Positions 19,498 to 30,300 of a stretch of DNA of 64,000 nucleotides are shown here, in pieces (positions within the stretch are counted from its first letter, which is position 1; every line of letters begins with the position of its first letter). The translations under genes were made by a program, and so were the position numbers. Under the pieces are notes generated by a model. That model saw only the letters and a list, made by a program, of their open reading frames with translations, was not told where the DNA came from and did not search any database. The stretch comes from Dyella acidiphila (GTDB lineage: Bacteria; Pseudomonadota; Gammaproteobacteria; Xanthomonadales; Rhodanobacteraceae): contig NZ_JACZZA010000001.1 of the NCBI RefSeq assembly GCF_014863405.1, positions 124,001 to 188,000 of the forward strand, read 5' to 3'.

Positions 19498-19998
19498 ATG
19501 ACCGAAGCGACAACCCACGACCTGATCTGCCCACTATGGCGACGGCTGCTCGCCCTGCTTTACGACGTGGTCGCGGTGCTGGCGATCGTGATGGTGGTGG
19601 GCCTGCTCTGCCAGTTGGCCACGCATGGCCAGCTAATCACTAACGGCGCGCAGGTGCGGATCGCCTGGTGGTACCAGCCGCTGCAGGCGCTGGTGGTCGC
19701 GGCGTATTTCGTGGTGTCGTGGCTGCGTGGCGGGCAAACGTTGGGCATGCGGCCCTGGCGCATACGGGTCACCAACGACCACGGCGCGGCGCTGACACTG
19801 CGCCAGACCCTCGTGCGCGTGCTGGTAGCCGCCCTGCCCTTGCTGCTGTTGCTGCTGGCGCCGGCTTTCGGCCTGCGCACGGCGCTGTGGGCAGTGGCCT
19901 GCGCCTGGGGCCTGTGGTTCGTGGCGGCCCTGTTCGGCAGCCGCGGCCAGGCGGTGCACGACCTGGCCGCGGGCAGCGAAGTCCGCCGGATCGGCTGA
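19498..19998 (+). CDS. RDD family membrane protein
   Basis: A 166-residue protein with four hydrophobic segments. RRLLALLYDVVAVLA opens with the basic-then-Asp pattern that names the RDD family, and QTLGMRPWRIRV plus QAVHDLAAGSEVRR near the end are the other conserved blocks. The function of the family is mostly unknown; some members act in ion transport. It diverges from xerD and is followed by a strong palindrome at 20000-20029. Confidence 0.86.
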   Translation: MTEATTHDLICPLWRRLLALLYDVVAVLAIVMVVGLLCQLATHGQLITNGAQVRIAWWYQPLQALVVAAYFVVSWLRGGQTLGMRPWRIRVTNDHGAALTLRQTLVRVLVAALPLLLLLLAPAFGLRTALWAVACAWGLWFVAALFGSRGQAVHDLAAGSEVRRIG

Positions 19999-19999
19999 A

Positions 20000-20029
20000 A
20001 ACACGATCTCACCGCTATGAGATCGTGTT
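20000..20029. terminator. Perfect AT-containing hairpin after the RDD gene
   Basis: A 12-bp perfect stem (AACACGATCTCA at 20000-20011, complement at 20018-20029, loop CCGCTA), just 1 bp after the RDD stop. It is followed by AAAAAC on the plus strand, so it lacks a U-tract in the gene's own direction. It may be a 3'-end hairpin or a dyad operator upstream of phaZ. Confidence 0.45.
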
Positions 20030-20138
20030 AAAAACAGTAAGCCATTGATCTAAAAGGACATGAATTACTTCCGCATTGCAGCAATTCAGCCGCTAACCGG
20101 CTATCATGCAGCTTTGGAAGACTCCCGGTCCGCCCGCC

Positions 20139-21404
20139 ATGCTTTATCAAATTCACGAATGGCAACGCGCCTTTCTCGGCCCGCTCAGCCACTACGCCGA
20201 GGCCAGCGCCCGGATGCTCACCGATCCCAGCAGCCCCCTGGCACAGATGCCGGGTGCGCAGCGCATGGCGGCCGGCTATGAGCTGATCCACCGCCTGGGC
20301 AAGGATTACGAGAAGCCGTCCTTCGATATCCACAGCATCGAGGCGCATGGCAACCAGATCGCCATCGTCGAGCGCATCGACCTGGAAACGCCGTTCTGCC
20401 AGCTGCGCCGCTTCAAGCGCTTCAGCGACGAACCGGATGCCATCGAAAAGATGAAGAACGAGCCGGCGGTGCTGGTGGTGGCGCCGCTGTCGGGTCATCA
20501 CGCCACGCTGCTGCGCGACACCGTGCGCACCCTGCTGCAAGACCACAAGGTGTACATCACCGACTGGATCGATGCGCGCATGATTCCGGCCTCGGCCGGC
20601 CCGTTCCAGTTGGATGACTACGTCGCAACCATCGAGCAGTTCATCCGCCATATCGGCGCCCAGTCGCTGCACGTGATCTCGGTGTGCCAGCCGACCGTGC
20701 CGGTGCTGGCGGCGATTTCGCTGATGGCCGCGCGCGGCGAAGCCACGCCGCGCAGCATGACCATGATGGGCGGCCCGATCGATCCGCGCCGCAGCCCCAC
20801 CCAGGTCAACAACCTGGCCACCACGCAGCCGCTGAGCTGGTTCAAGGGCAATGTGATCCACACCGTGCCGACCAACTATCCCGGTCATGGCCGCGAGGTG
20901 TATCCGGGCTTCCTGCAGCACGCCGGCTTTATCGCGATGAATCCGGGCCGCCACCTGAGTTCGCACTGGGATTTCTATCTCAACCTGCTGCGCGGCGACC
21001 TGGACGATGCGCAGACGCATCGCAAGTTCTACGACGAATACAACGCCGTGCTGGACATGCCGGCCGAGTACTACCTGGACACCATCAGCACCGTATTCCA
21101 GCAGTTCCTGCTGCCGCGCGGGCTGTGGGATGTGCATGGCGAGCGCGTAAATCCGGGTGCGATCAAGCGCACCAGCCTGCTGACCATCGAAGGCGAGCTG
21201 GACGATATTTCCGGCATCGGCCAGACCGAAGCCGCGCACGACCTGTGCACCGGCATTCCCGCTTCGCGCCGCGCACACAAGGTAATCGACGGCGCCGGCC
21301 ACTACGGCATCTTCAGCGGCCGTCGCTGGCGCGAGATCGTGTATCCGCAAGTGCGCGATTTCATTCGCCGCTCGGAGCTCGCGCTGGTTTCCAAGCGCGC
21401 GTAA
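20139..21404 (+). CDS. phaZ: Intracellular polyhydroxyalkanoate depolymerase
   Basis: A 421-residue intracellular PHA depolymerase of the PhaZa1 type, breaking down stored polyhydroxybutyrate. It starts MLYQIHEWQRAFLGP, the conserved N-terminus. The alpha/beta-hydrolase nucleophile is a cysteine, Cys183, in VISVCQPTVPVL, as in the Cupriavidus PhaZa1 enzyme, instead of the Ser of lipases. TIEGELDDISG and GAGHYGIFSGRRW supply the candidate Asp and His. No PHA synthase, phasin or ketothiolase is present in the window, so the biosynthetic genes must lie elsewhere if granules are made. It converges with ltaE. Confidence 0.93.
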   Translation: MLYQIHEWQRAFLGPLSHYAEASARMLTDPSSPLAQMPGAQRMAAGYELIHRLGKDYEKPSFDIHSIEAHGNQIAIVERIDLETPFCQLRRFKRFSDEPDAIEKMKNEPAVLVVAPLSGHHATLLRDTVRTLLQDHKVYITDWIDARMIPASAGPFQLDDYVATIEQFIRHIGAQSLHVISVCQPTVPVLAAISLMAARGEATPRSMTMMGGPIDPRRSPTQVNNLATTQPLSWFKGNVIHTVPTNYPGHGREVYPGFLQHAGFIAMNPGRHLSSHWDFYLNLLRGDLDDAQTHRKFYDEYNAVLDMPAEYYLDTISTVFQQFLLPRGLWDVHGERVNPGAIKRTSLLTIEGELDDISGIGQTEAAHDLCTGIPASRRAHKVIDGAGHYGIFSGRRWREIVYPQVRDFIRRSELALVSKRA

Positions 21405-21411
21405 TCGCTCT

Positions 21412-21440
21412 GCTCCCTCTCCCCGCCGGGGAGAGGGAGC
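21412..21440. terminator. Hairpin between phaZ and ltaE
   Basis: A 13-bp perfect stem (GCTCCCTCTCCCC at 21412-21424, loop GCC, complement to 21440), placed 8 bp after the phaZ stop and 13 bp before the convergent ltaE stop. There is no T-tract. CTCCCTCTCCCC-type palindromes are common as dispersed elements in related genomes, so it could be another repeat. Confidence 0.5.
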
Positions 21441-21453
21441 GCACACGGCAACG

Positions 21454-22470
21454 TTACGCCGCAAAAAACGTCTTGAACGCCGCAATCACGCGTTCGACGC
21501 CCGCGTCATCCACATCCAGATGCGTCACCAGGCGCAGCGTCGGCAGGTAGCCGATGCTGATGCGCACCCCGGCCTCACGCAGATGCGCATCCAGTTCGCG
21601 CAAGCGCTCCTGCGGCACATCGACGAACACCATGTTGGTATGCAGCCCCAACAGCTTCACGCCGGGCAGTTCGCGCAAACCCTCGGCAAGCCGCGCTGCA
21701 CGCGCGTGATCCTGCGCCAGCCGTTCCACCTGATGATCCAGCGCATGCAAACACGCCGCCGCCAGCATGCCGGCCTGACGCCAGCCGCCACCGGCGACCT
21801 TGCGCCAGCGGCGCGCCTTGTCGATCAAGGCCGCCGAACCGACCAGCACCGAACCCACCGGCGCACCCAGGCCCTTGGAAAGGCACACCGACACGCTGTC
21901 GAAATGACTGGCGATCGCACGCGCCGGCACACCATCGGTCACCGCTGCGTTGTATAGCCGCGCGCCATCAAGATGCAGGGCCAGGCCGCGCTCGCGCGCC
22001 AAATCCCGGGCTGCCTGCAGGTACGCCATCGGCAGCACACGGCCATGCCAGGTGTTTTCCAATGCCAGCAGACGCGTGCGGGCGAAGTGCGGATCGACCG
22101 GCTTGATGGCCGCCGCCACTTTATCCAGCGGCAGCGAACCATCCGTATCGTGCGCAATCGGCTGCGGCTGGATCGAGCCCAGCACGGCCGCACCGCCGCC
22201 CTCGAATTTATAGGTATGCGCATCGGCGCCGACGATGTATTCATCGCCGCGCTCGCAATGGGACATCAGCGCCAGCAGATTGGATTGCGTGCCGGAAGGC
22301 ACGAACAACCCAGCCTCGAAACCGAGATCGCCGGCCAGGCGCTGTTGCAGCGCATTGACGGTGGGATCTTCGCCGTAGACGTCGTCGCCCACTTCGGCAT
22401 CGAGCATGGCGGCGCGCATCGCCGGCGTCGGCCGGGTCACCGTATCGCTGCGCAGATCAACCCAGTCCAT
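21454..22470 (-). CDS. ltaE: Low-specificity L-threonine aldolase
   Basis: A PLP-dependent fold-type I enzyme cleaving L-threonine/allo-threonine to glycine and acetaldehyde. The 338-residue length matches LtaE. DLRSDTVTRPTPAMR opens the protein, GDDVYGEDPTVN and PSGTQSNL follow, HLDGARLYNA carries the cofactor Asp, and Lys199 in CLSKGLGAPVGS is the Schiff-base lysine. Start ATG at 22468-22470 with GAGG upstream. The PIN-domain gene lies upstream on the same strand with a 67-bp gap. Confidence 0.94.
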   Translation of the reverse strand: MDWVDLRSDTVTRPTPAMRAAMLDAEVGDDVYGEDPTVNALQQRLAGDLGFEAGLFVPSGTQSNLLALMSHCERGDEYIVGADAHTYKFEGGGAAVLGSIQPQPIAHDTDGSLPLDKVAAAIKPVDPHFARTRLLALENTWHGRVLPMAYLQAARDLARERGLALHLDGARLYNAAVTDGVPARAIASHFDSVSVCLSKGLGAPVGSVLVGSAALIDKARRWRKVAGGGWRQAGMLAAACLHALDHQVERLAQDHARAARLAEGLRELPGVKLLGLHTNMVFVDVPQERLRELDAHLREAGVRISIGYLPTLRLVTHLDVDDAGVERVIAAFKTFFAA

Positions 22471-22537
22471 GACATGCCTCGTTGGATCGCGAAAGGAATG
22501 CGCCACTTTGCCGAGCATGACGGCGCTCGGCAAGTGA

Positions 22538-23014
22538 TCACGCAGGACTTATCGCCGCTTGCCATAACGCCGGCGGCAGGATTCGGAACAGGCCTTCGCG
22601 TTGCGTGCGGCGGGCAAGCCGCAACAAGGCATCGTCGCGCGTAAGCAGGGCCGCGGCTGCGCATTGCTGCGCCAGCTCCAGGAATTTCTGATCGTCGCCA
22701 TCACGGCAGCGCGGCAATACCACGCCGTCCGGCGGCAACGCCGATGCAGCAGGCATGCAGCGCACCCATGTATCGAATTGCACCGCGGCCGCAGCCTGGC
22801 GTTCCGGACTCAATTTCAATGCCTGATACGCCAGCACAGCCTGCCACTCGGCCCGGCAATCCTCGCGCGTGACCAGCTCGATCTCGCCGGCGCGCACGGC
22901 AGCGAACAGCGCCGCGCATTGCGGATCGTCGAATACGAACAAGTCCAGGCAGACGTTGGTGTCCGGCACCAGGCGCGGTGCAGCGGGCGACTTGGCGTCG
23001 CCCGGCTCAGGCAT
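22538..23014 (-). CDS. PIN-domain protein (putative VapC-like ribonuclease)
   Basis: A 158-residue PIN-fold protein of the COG1569/PIN_3 type. The acidic residues expected for the metal-dependent RNase site are present: Asp18 in VPDTNVCLD, Glu in the TREDCRAEW region, Asp in CRDGDDQKFLE and Asp in LLTRDDALL. Such proteins are usually toxin halves of toxin-antitoxin pairs, but no antitoxin gene lies next to it. Instead its ATG overlaps the end of lptG by 8 bp, and ltaE follows 67 bp downstream. It may be a housekeeping nuclease or a decayed toxin without partner. Confidence 0.8.
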   Translation of the reverse strand: MPEPGDAKSPAAPRLVPDTNVCLDLFVFDDPQCAALFAAVRAGEIELVTREDCRAEWQAVLAYQALKLSPERQAAAAVQFDTWVRCMPAASALPPDGVVLPRCRDGDDQKFLELAQQCAAAALLTRDDALLRLARRTQREGLFRILPPALWQAAISPA

Positions 23015-24110
23015 GCTTGCGGAAGTAGTACCAGCCGATGCCGGCCAGCAGCAGCGCAGGCAGGATGTTCGCCGCCAGCGGCGGAATGCCGTATACGGTG
23101 CCGAAGCTCACGATCGCCTTCTGCACGAAGTACCAGCTGATCGCCAGGATCATGCCCATGAAGATGCGCTTGCCCAGGCCGCCCGAACGCAGCGCGCCGA
23201 AGGCGAACGGCATCGAGCACAGCACCAGCACCAGCACGTTGGCCGGATACATCACGCGGCTCCACAGCGGGATCTCGTACGGACGGGTGTTTTCGCCGTT
23301 CTTTTTCTTGTAGTCGATGATGTGCTGCAGATCGCGCACAGCCAGATACTGCGGCTGCACCAGCGACTCCTGCAGTACTTCCGGATCGAGCTTGGAATCC
23401 CAGTGCAGGGTGTCGGAAACAGTGCTGTGCACGCCCTTGTCATCCAGCGTGGTACTGCGCACCTTGTTCAATACCCACTGGCGTCCGACCTGCTGCGCCG
23501 AAGCGGCCTGGTCGAAGCGGCTCAGCTGCTGGCCATCCTGCGTAAGCGTGAACACGCGTACGTCGAGCAACTGCACGTAGGAGTGATCGCCGGCATTGCG
23601 CAGGGCCTTGTCCTTGGCATTGATGATGCGGTCACCGTCGCGCGCCCACAGGCCGCTGCTGGTCTGCCCCAGATTGCCGCCCGAGCGCAGGCGCAACTGC
23701 AAGGCCTGCGCCTGCTGGTCGCCCCAGGGGCCGACCGTCTCGCCCATGATCACCACGCCGGTAACCAGCACCGCGACCACGCCCACTGCCGACACCGCAA
23801 TGCGCAGGCGCGACATGCCCGATGCGCGCAAGGCGGTGAGTTCGCCGGTGGAGGCCAGGCCGCCCAGGCCAAGCAGGCCGCCGATCAGCGAGGCGAAGGT
23901 GAACATCTCGTACATGCGGCGCGGGATCGTCACCACGATGTAGAAGATCGCATTGCTCAGCGTGTAGCCGTTGCGCCCGATATAGCCGAGCTGGCGCACG
24001 AACTGCATCATCGCGTCCAGGCCGATCAGCACCAGCCAGACCAGCAGCATCGAGCCGAGCACGGTCACGCCGATCAGCCAGTCCACTCGCTTGATACGTA
24101 ACGCCGCCAT
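23007..24110 (-). CDS. lptG: LPS export ABC transporter permease LptG
   Basis: A 367-residue permease of the LptB2FG complex, which extracts LPS from the inner membrane. Segments near residues 12-32, 62-85, 100-122 and three at the C-terminal end surround a ~180-residue periplasmic beta-jellyroll region. GGLASTGELTALRASGMS is the coupling-helix block typical of LptF/G. The start codon overlaps the lptF stop by one base (TGATG). LptB and the other Lpt genes are not in the window. Confidence 0.93.
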   Translation of the reverse strand: MAALRIKRVDWLIGVTVLGSMLLVWLVLIGLDAMMQFVRQLGYIGRNGYTLSNAIFYIVVTIPRRMYEMFTFASLIGGLLGLGGLASTGELTALRASGMSRLRIAVSAVGVVAVLVTGVVIMGETVGPWGDQQAQALQLRLRSGGNLGQTSSGLWARDGDRIINAKDKALRNAGDHSYVQLLDVRVFTLTQDGQQLSRFDQAASAQQVGRQWVLNKVRSTTLDDKGVHSTVSDTLHWDSKLDPEVLQESLVQPQYLAVRDLQHIIDYKKKNGENTRPYEIPLWSRVMYPANVLVLVLCSMPFAFGALRSGGLGKRIFMGMILAISWYFVQKAIVSFGTVYGIPPLAANILPALLLAGIGWYYFRKHA

Positions 24111-25213
24111 CAGGCGCTCGCCTTGCGCGGCTTGCGCGCGATGTAATGGTTACGGAACGCCATGGCAGCCACCGCAAACAGCGCGACGCTGATCACCCAC
24201 ATCGGCCACGCATGATGCCAATGGCCTTTGGCCAACTGGCCGCGGCACAGCAACAGCAGGTTGTAGTAAACGAAAAAGCCCAGCACCGCGATCATCATGC
24301 GCCCGTAGCGCGGCTCGCGCGGCGTCTGGCGCGACAGCGGCATCGCCAGCATCAGCAGGGCCAGCGTCATCACCGGCACCACCGTGCGCCAGGCGAATTC
24401 GGCGCGTGCATCCGGCGTGGGGGTTTTCATCAGGTCGATCATGTCCAGGTTGTGGATCGGATCCGCTTCGTCGTCGGACTGGATCGAGGACAGTGCGCTG
24501 TCGTTGCGGCGGTACTGCATGCGGCGCCAGTTGTCGGCGCCGAGCGGGATCTCGTACTGCCAGCCGGTATTCAAGGCGAGATAGCGGTCGCTGGAATCGC
24601 TGTTGGAATACAGGAAGCCGTTCTTGCCGGTGGCCATCTTCATGGTCAGGCTGCCGTCCTTGTTGATGCGTTCCTGCGCGATAAACGTGTTGCCGAGCTG
24701 CTGGCCATCGCGGCTGAGGTAATCGACCAGGATGATGCCGCCCTTGCCGGGCAGCTCGGTGAAGCGACCGGCATCGAGGCCGGCGGCGATGATCGAGCGG
24801 TTGGCGGCGGCGACCAGATCGTCCGAGGTGCGCGAGGCCAGCGGGCCCAGCCACATCGATACGGCGCTGACCCCGGCGATCATCAGGATGGCGACGATCG
24901 AGGTAGGACGCAGCAGCCCGGCCATGCCCATGCCCGACGATGCCAGCACGTGCATCTCGCTTTCACGGTACATGCGGCCGAATGACTGCAGCACGCCCAG
25001 GAAGCCCGCCAGCGGCAGCATGGTGGACAGGCTGTCGACCATGTTCAGGCCCAGCACCTGGAACATGACGCTGGCCGGGAAGCTGCCTTTGGCCACCTGT
25101 TCGAGCACGTGCGCAAAGGATGTGCCGGCCATGATCACCAGCAGCACGATCACGGTGGCGCCAACGGTCTGGCCCAGCTCGCGCAGGAAGTATCGGTCGA
25201 GGATGCTCAGCAT
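24110..25213 (-). CDS. lptF: LPS export ABC transporter permease LptF
   Basis: A 367-residue partner of LptG. It begins [16 protein letters not shown], the conserved LptF start, with membrane segments at about 13-33, 55-75, 98-118 and three at the C-terminus around the periplasmic jellyroll. [16 protein letters not shown] is the coupling-helix block. Start ATG at 25211-25213 is preferred over a longer frame because family similarity begins here. It diverges from pepA with 96 bp between starts. Confidence 0.93.
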   Translation of the reverse strand: MLSILDRYFLRELGQTVGATVIVLLVIMAGTSFAHVLEQVAKGSFPASVMFQVLGLNMVDSLSTMLPLAGFLGVLQSFGRMYRESEMHVLASSGMGMAGLLRPTSIVAILMIAGVSAVSMWLGPLASRTSDDLVAAANRSIIAAGLDAGRFTELPGKGGIILVDYLSRDGQQLGNTFIAQERINKDGSLTMKMATGKNGFLYSNSDSSDRYLALNTGWQYEIPLGADNWRRMQYRRNDSALSSIQSDDEADPIHNLDMIDLMKTPTPDARAEFAWRTVVPVMTLALLMLAMPLSRQTPREPRYGRMMIAVLGFFVYYNLLLLCRGQLAKGHWHHAWPMWVISVALFAVAAMAFRNHYIARKPRKASA

Positions 25214-25309
25214 GCGATAGAATCGGGGGTTCCATGCCCCTCCCACGTGGAAAGGCAAACCCTAAGTCTAGCCGGTTCGTTGCGCGCCGGCCTCCCGCAG
25301 GAAATGACG

Positions 25310-26797
25310 ATGACGCTTCAATTCAGTCTGGCCTCCGCCGCCCCCGAAACCGTCGAAACCCCGTGCATCGTGGTCGGCGTCTACGAAAACGGCCTGCTCA
25401 CCAGCGCCGCCGCGCGGGTGGACAGCGCCGCCGGCGGTGCGATCAAGCGCCAGGTGGAAAGCGGCGACATCAACGGCAAGGCGGGGTCGACCACGCTGCT
25501 GTTCGCACCGGAGGGGGTCAAGGCCAAGCGCGTGCTGGTGGTCGGCCTGGGCACGCAGAAGACCTTCGACGGCGCGCGCTTCCAGAAGATCAACCTGGAA
25601 GCCACGCGCGCAGTGGCGCGCCTGCCGATCGACAGCGCCGTGTCCTTCCTGGCCGACGTCGACGTGCCCGGCCGCGACAGCGCCTGGCGCACGCGCACCG
25701 CCGCGCTGGCCGCCGATCATGCAACCTATCGCTACACCGCCACGCTCAAGCCGCGCGACAAGAGCCAGCCGGAGCTGGGCAGCCTGGCATTTGCCGGCGA
25801 CGACAATGCCCAGGTCGGCATCGAGCAGGCCACGGCCATCGCCGAAGGCGTGCGCTTTGCGCGCGACCTGGCCAACCTGCCGCCGAATATCTGCAATCCC
25901 GCCTACATCGCCGACCAGGCGGTGAAGTTCGCCGAGGGCCATGACAGCGTGAGCTGCCAGGTGCTCGACCACGAGGAAATGGCCCGGCTGGGCTTCGGTT
26001 CGCTGCTCGCGGTCGGCCGCGGCTCGACCAACAAGCCCAAGCTGGTAGTGCTCGAATACAAGGGCGGCGCGGCGGACGAAAAACCTTACGCCTTCGTCGG
26101 CAAGGGCATCACCTTCGATACCGGCGGCATCAGCCTCAAGCCCGGCCCGGGCATGGAAGAAATGAAATTCGACATGGGCGGCGCGGCCGGTGTGCTCGGC
26201 GCGTTCGTGTCGGCGGTGAAGATGGGCCTGAAGCTCAACCTGGTCTGCGTGGTGCCGGCGGTGGAAAACATGCCCGACGGCGACGCCTACCGCCCCAGCG
26301 ACGTGCTGACCAGCCTGGCCGGCATCACCATCGAAGTGCTCAACACCGATGCCGAAGGCCGCCTGATCCTGTGCGATGCGCTCACCTACACCGCGCAGAC
26401 CTTCCAGCCGAAAAGCATGATCGACGCCGCCACGCTGACCGGCGCCTGCGTGATCGCGCTGGGCAAGCACGCCAGCGGCCTGATGAGCAAGCATGACGAT
26501 CTCGCCGAAGAGCTGCTCAGCGCCGGTGAAAACACGCTCGACCGCGCCTGGCGCCTGCCGCTGTGGGACGACTACCAGGCCCAGCTCGATTCCGGCTTCG
26601 CCGACGTTGCCAACATCGGCGGCAAGAATGCCGGTGCGATCACCGCGGGCTGCTTCCTGTCGCGCTTCACCGAAGGCCAGCGCTGGGCGCACCTGGATAT
26701 CGCCGGCACCGCCTGGGACGAAGGCCGCAAGGGCCTGGCCACCGGCCGCCCGGTGCCGCTGCTGGCACAGTGGCTGATCGACCGGAGCGCGCAGTAA
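25310..26797 (+). CDS. pepA: Leucyl aminopeptidase (M17)
   Basis: A 495-residue cytosolic dinuclear-zinc aminopeptidase. The signature NTDAEGRL is intact, and [16 protein letters not shown] supplies the Lys and Asp ligands; [10 protein letters not shown] follows. In some bacteria PepA also binds DNA (XerCD at cer/psi, carAB control). An AGGA site at 25299-25302 suits the second of two nearby ATGs (25310) better than the first (25304). It diverges from lptF and is followed by holC, a widespread arrangement. Confidence 0.95.
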   Translation: MTLQFSLASAAPETVETPCIVVGVYENGLLTSAAARVDSAAGGAIKRQVESGDINGKAGSTTLLFAPEGVKAKRVLVVGLGTQKTFDGARFQKINLEATRAVARLPIDSAVSFLADVDVPGRDSAWRTRTAALAADHATYRYTATLKPRDKSQPELGSLAFAGDDNAQVGIEQATAIAEGVRFARDLANLPPNICNPAYIADQAVKFAEGHDSVSCQVLDHEEMARLGFGSLLAVGRGSTNKPKLVVLEYKGGAADEKPYAFVGKGITFDTGGISLKPGPGMEEMKFDMGGAAGVLGAFVSAVKMGLKLNLVCVVPAVENMPDGDAYRPSDVLTSLAGITIEVLNTDAEGRLILCDALTYTAQTFQPKSMIDAATLTGACVIALGKHASGLMSKHDDLAEELLSAGENTLDRAWRLPLWDDYQAQLDSGFADVANIGGKNAGAITAGCFLSRFTEGQRWAHLDIAGTAWDEGRKGLATGRPVPLLAQWLIDRSAQ

Positions 26798-26861
26798 GCG
26801 CGCCGGGCGCGAGCGGCAGCCTGGTGCTGCGGCTCGCGCCACTCCATTGCCACGCACAGCC

Positions 26862-27284
26862 ATGCCACGCGCCGACTTCTATCTGATCGCCAAGCCGCGC
26901 TTCAGCGAGCAGCCCCTGCTGCTGGTCTGCGAGCTGGCCCGCCGCGCGTTTGCCGCGCAGCAACCCACGCTGATCCTCACCCGCGATTTCGCCCAGGCCG
27001 AAGCGCTGGACGATCTGCTGTGGAGCTTCGACGAAGACGCCTACATTCCGCACCAGCTCGCCGGCGACGACGACGACGCGCATACCGCGGTGCTGATTGC
27101 GCCCCCCGGCGTCGAGGCCGCCGTGCGCCCGCTCACCATCAATCTGTGCGAACAGTGCCCGCAGAGCTACGGCGAGCGCATTCTCGAAGTGGTGGCCGCC
27201 GATCCGGCCGAGCGCGACGGTTCGCGTGTGCGCTGGCGCGAATACCAGCGGCTGGGCTTTGAAGTAAACAAGTTCGATATGTGA
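26862..27284 (+). CDS. holC: DNA polymerase III chi subunit
   Basis: A 140-residue chi subunit, which links the clamp loader to SSB. MPRADFYLIAKP opens the family; ARRAFAAQQPTLILTRD and the acidic FDEDAYIPHQLAGDDDD are standard, and it ends GFEVNKFDM. It lies 64 bp after pepA, the usual place. The valS gene that often follows holC in gammaproteobacteria is absent: a convergent kinase gene ends 30 bp later. Confidence 0.9.
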   Translation: MPRADFYLIAKPRFSEQPLLLVCELARRAFAAQQPTLILTRDFAQAEALDDLLWSFDEDAYIPHQLAGDDDDAHTAVLIAPPGVEAAVRPLTINLCEQCPQSYGERILEVVAADPAERDGSRVRWREYQRLGFEVNKFDM

Positions 27285-27314
27285 CGCGCGCGGCTCGCCG
27301 CGGCGTCATCCAGT

Positions 27315-30300
27315 TCAAGTCGAATCCGCTTCCTGCTGCGTCACCGAACGCATCGACAAGGCGGTAACCAGCGCCGAGGAAAGCTGCACGCCGGTAAGCG
27401 GCTTGCGCAGGAAGCCGTCGATGCCCACCTGATGCCCGCGCGCCACTTCTTCCGCCCGCGTGCGCGTGCTCATCGCAATGATCGGCATATGCTCGCCGCC
27501 GTGCTCGCCCTGGCGGATCAGCTGGGTCAGCTGGAAGCCGTCGATACCGGGCAGATCCAGATCGAGCAGGATCACGTCGCAGGATTCCTGTGACAGCTCG
27601 GCCAGCGCGTTCAGGCCATGGCTGGCGCAGCGCACACGATGCCCCTGGTGTTCGAGCATGCCGCGGATGGCATTGGCGGCGGTGGCATCGCTTTCCACCA
27701 GCAACACATCCAGCGCGCGGTCCTGCCATTCCTCCGGCCGGGTCGGTTTTGCGCGCTTCACTTCGCGCGCCACCTGCAACGGCAGACGCACGCGGAAGCT
27801 GCTGCCCTTGCCCAGCGCCGATTCCAGCGTGAGATTGCCGCCCATCAGATTTACCAGCTCGCTGCAGATCGACAGGCCCAGGCCGCTGCCGACGCTGCGC
27901 TGCGGGCCTTCGTCCTGCTCGAAGCGGCGGAACAGGCGCACGCGGCTGTTTTCCGAAATGCCCGGACCGGTATCGCTGACATCCAGCCACAGATCGCCAT
28001 CGAGCCAGCCGACCTGGATGGAAACACTGCCGTGCTCGGTGAACTTCACCGCGTTGTTGACCAGGTTGAACAACACCTGGCGGATCCGCAGCGCATCGCC
28101 GACCAGCGAGGCAGGCACGCTTTCGTCGACATGCACCTCGAACGCCAGCCCCTTGGCCTTGGCGCCGCTGCGCTGCAGGCGCTCCACATCCTGCACCAGC
28201 GAGCGCACATCGAACGGCGCCGGCTCCAGCACCAGCTTGCCGGCCTCGATGCGCGCCATGTCCAGCGCGTCGTTCAACAGCTTCAGCAGCACATTGCTGG
28301 CGCGCTGCATGGATTCGGCGTATTCGCGCTGGGTTTCGTTCAACGGTGTGCTGAGCAGCAATTCCGCCATGCCGATCACGCCGGTCATCGGCGTGCGGAT
28401 TTCATGGCTGAGCGTGGCCAGGAACTGGCTCTTGGCCGCACTCGCCTGTTCGGCAATCTGGTGCCGTTGTTCGGCCAGCTGGATGCGGTGGCGATGCGCC
28501 AGCCGGCGGCGCCATGCCAGCAGCACCAGGCAGATCAGCGCCACCAGCAGGCACGCATACAACAGCCATGCCCACCAGCGCAGCCACGGCGGCGACTGCA
28601 CATGGATGCGCAGCGGCGTATCCAGCGAGATCCAGCCGCCCGATGCACCGCGCGCCATCACCTCCAGCGTGTAGTCGCCGCTGCCCAGGCCGGTGAATTC
28701 GCGCTCGCCATGGTTGTCGCGGTCGACCCAGTCGCTGTCGAAGCCATTGAGGCGGAAGCGATAACGGTTGTTCCACGGATTGATGTAGGAAAACAGCCGT
28801 ACCTGCACATGCAGCTGGCTGTCATGCCAACCCACCTTGATCGGCTGCGGACTCAGCGGCAGGTTCTGCGCCACGCCCTTGCGCACCACCGAGACCTGGG
28901 TCATCGACAACACCGGCGTCACCGGCTTGGCGTCGAGCTTGTCCGGATCGAAGCCGACCACGCCGCCCATCGTGGCGGCATACAGGTAACCGTTCGGCAG
29001 CAGCGCATAGCCGCGGCTGAATTCGCCGTTCGCCAGGCCGTTCTGCAGGCCCAGCTGATGGAAGCTGCCGTGCGCAGGATTGAAGCGCCACAAGCCGTCC
29101 ACGCTGAAAAGCCACAGGCGGCCGAAGCAATCCACGTCCAGGTCCACTGCCTGCAGCGACGGCCAGCCCTTGGATGCATCCACCGTGCGGTCGAGCACCA
29201 TGCCCTGGCCTTCGCGGTGGTAGTGGGTGAGCCCGTCTTCGGTCACCACCCAGATGCCGGTGCGATCGAAATCGAACGCATTGATGACCTGCCCGGTGGG
29301 CACGCCCGGCACCATGACAAAGCGGTCGCGCGCCTGGTCGAACCACATCAGGCCGCCATCGCTGGCATACCAGAAGGTGCCTTTGTAGAGCATCATCTCG
29401 CTGCCCCACATCACCTTCTCGGTCGGCTTGTCCATCGCCATCTCGGTTACCGCCAGGGTTTCCGGATCGATGCGGAACAGGCCGTAGCCGAAGGTGCGCG
29501 CATACATCTTGCCGTCCGGGCCGGGTTCTACTTCGCGCGGACGGTTGAGCTTGGTCATCTGCGGGTCGACCTGATCGAGCCGCTTGTGCACGTAGTCGTA
29601 GCGATACAGCGCACCCTGCACGGCGATCCACAGCCGTTGATGATCGTCTTCGGTCATGCCGGCCACATCACCGCGCAGGTCGCTGAGGATGTGCTCGACA
29701 TTGCCGGTGACCGGGTCGAGCCGGTCGATGCGCCCGTCGCGCTCGCCGACCCAGATATGCCGGCCGTCGCGCCCGCGCGCCATGGTGATGGCCTGCGAAT
29801 CGCGCAGGCTGGCCGGATCGTCGGGCACATGGGTGAACCGGCTGAAGCTGTTCCAGGCCGGCGCCAGATAGGCCACGCCGCCATCGAGCATGGCCACCCA
29901 CATGCCGCCTTCGCGGTCCACGAAGGTCTGCCAGATCCAGCTGCCGGGAAGATTGCCGAACAGCAGCGGCTGGTCGATCACGCTGGTGACCGGACCGCCC
30001 GGGCGCAGTTGCAGATACATGCCGCGCTGGGTGCCGATCCACAAATGGCCGCCCGCGTCGCGCGTGCTGGTCATGACATTGAGTTCATGCGGGATGACCG
30101 GCGCGCCGAACAGCCGCGCCTGGTCGTCGGCACCCACGATCAGCAGGCCGCGCTCGGTCGACAGGCGCACTTCGTCGCCATTGCCGTCGATGCGCCACGC
30201 TTCCATCGACTGGTTCGGATCGGCCGGCTTGATGCGCACGAACTGCCCATCGGTATCGCGGCGGAAGACGCCGCGGTCCGAGCCCACCCACAGGCGCCCC

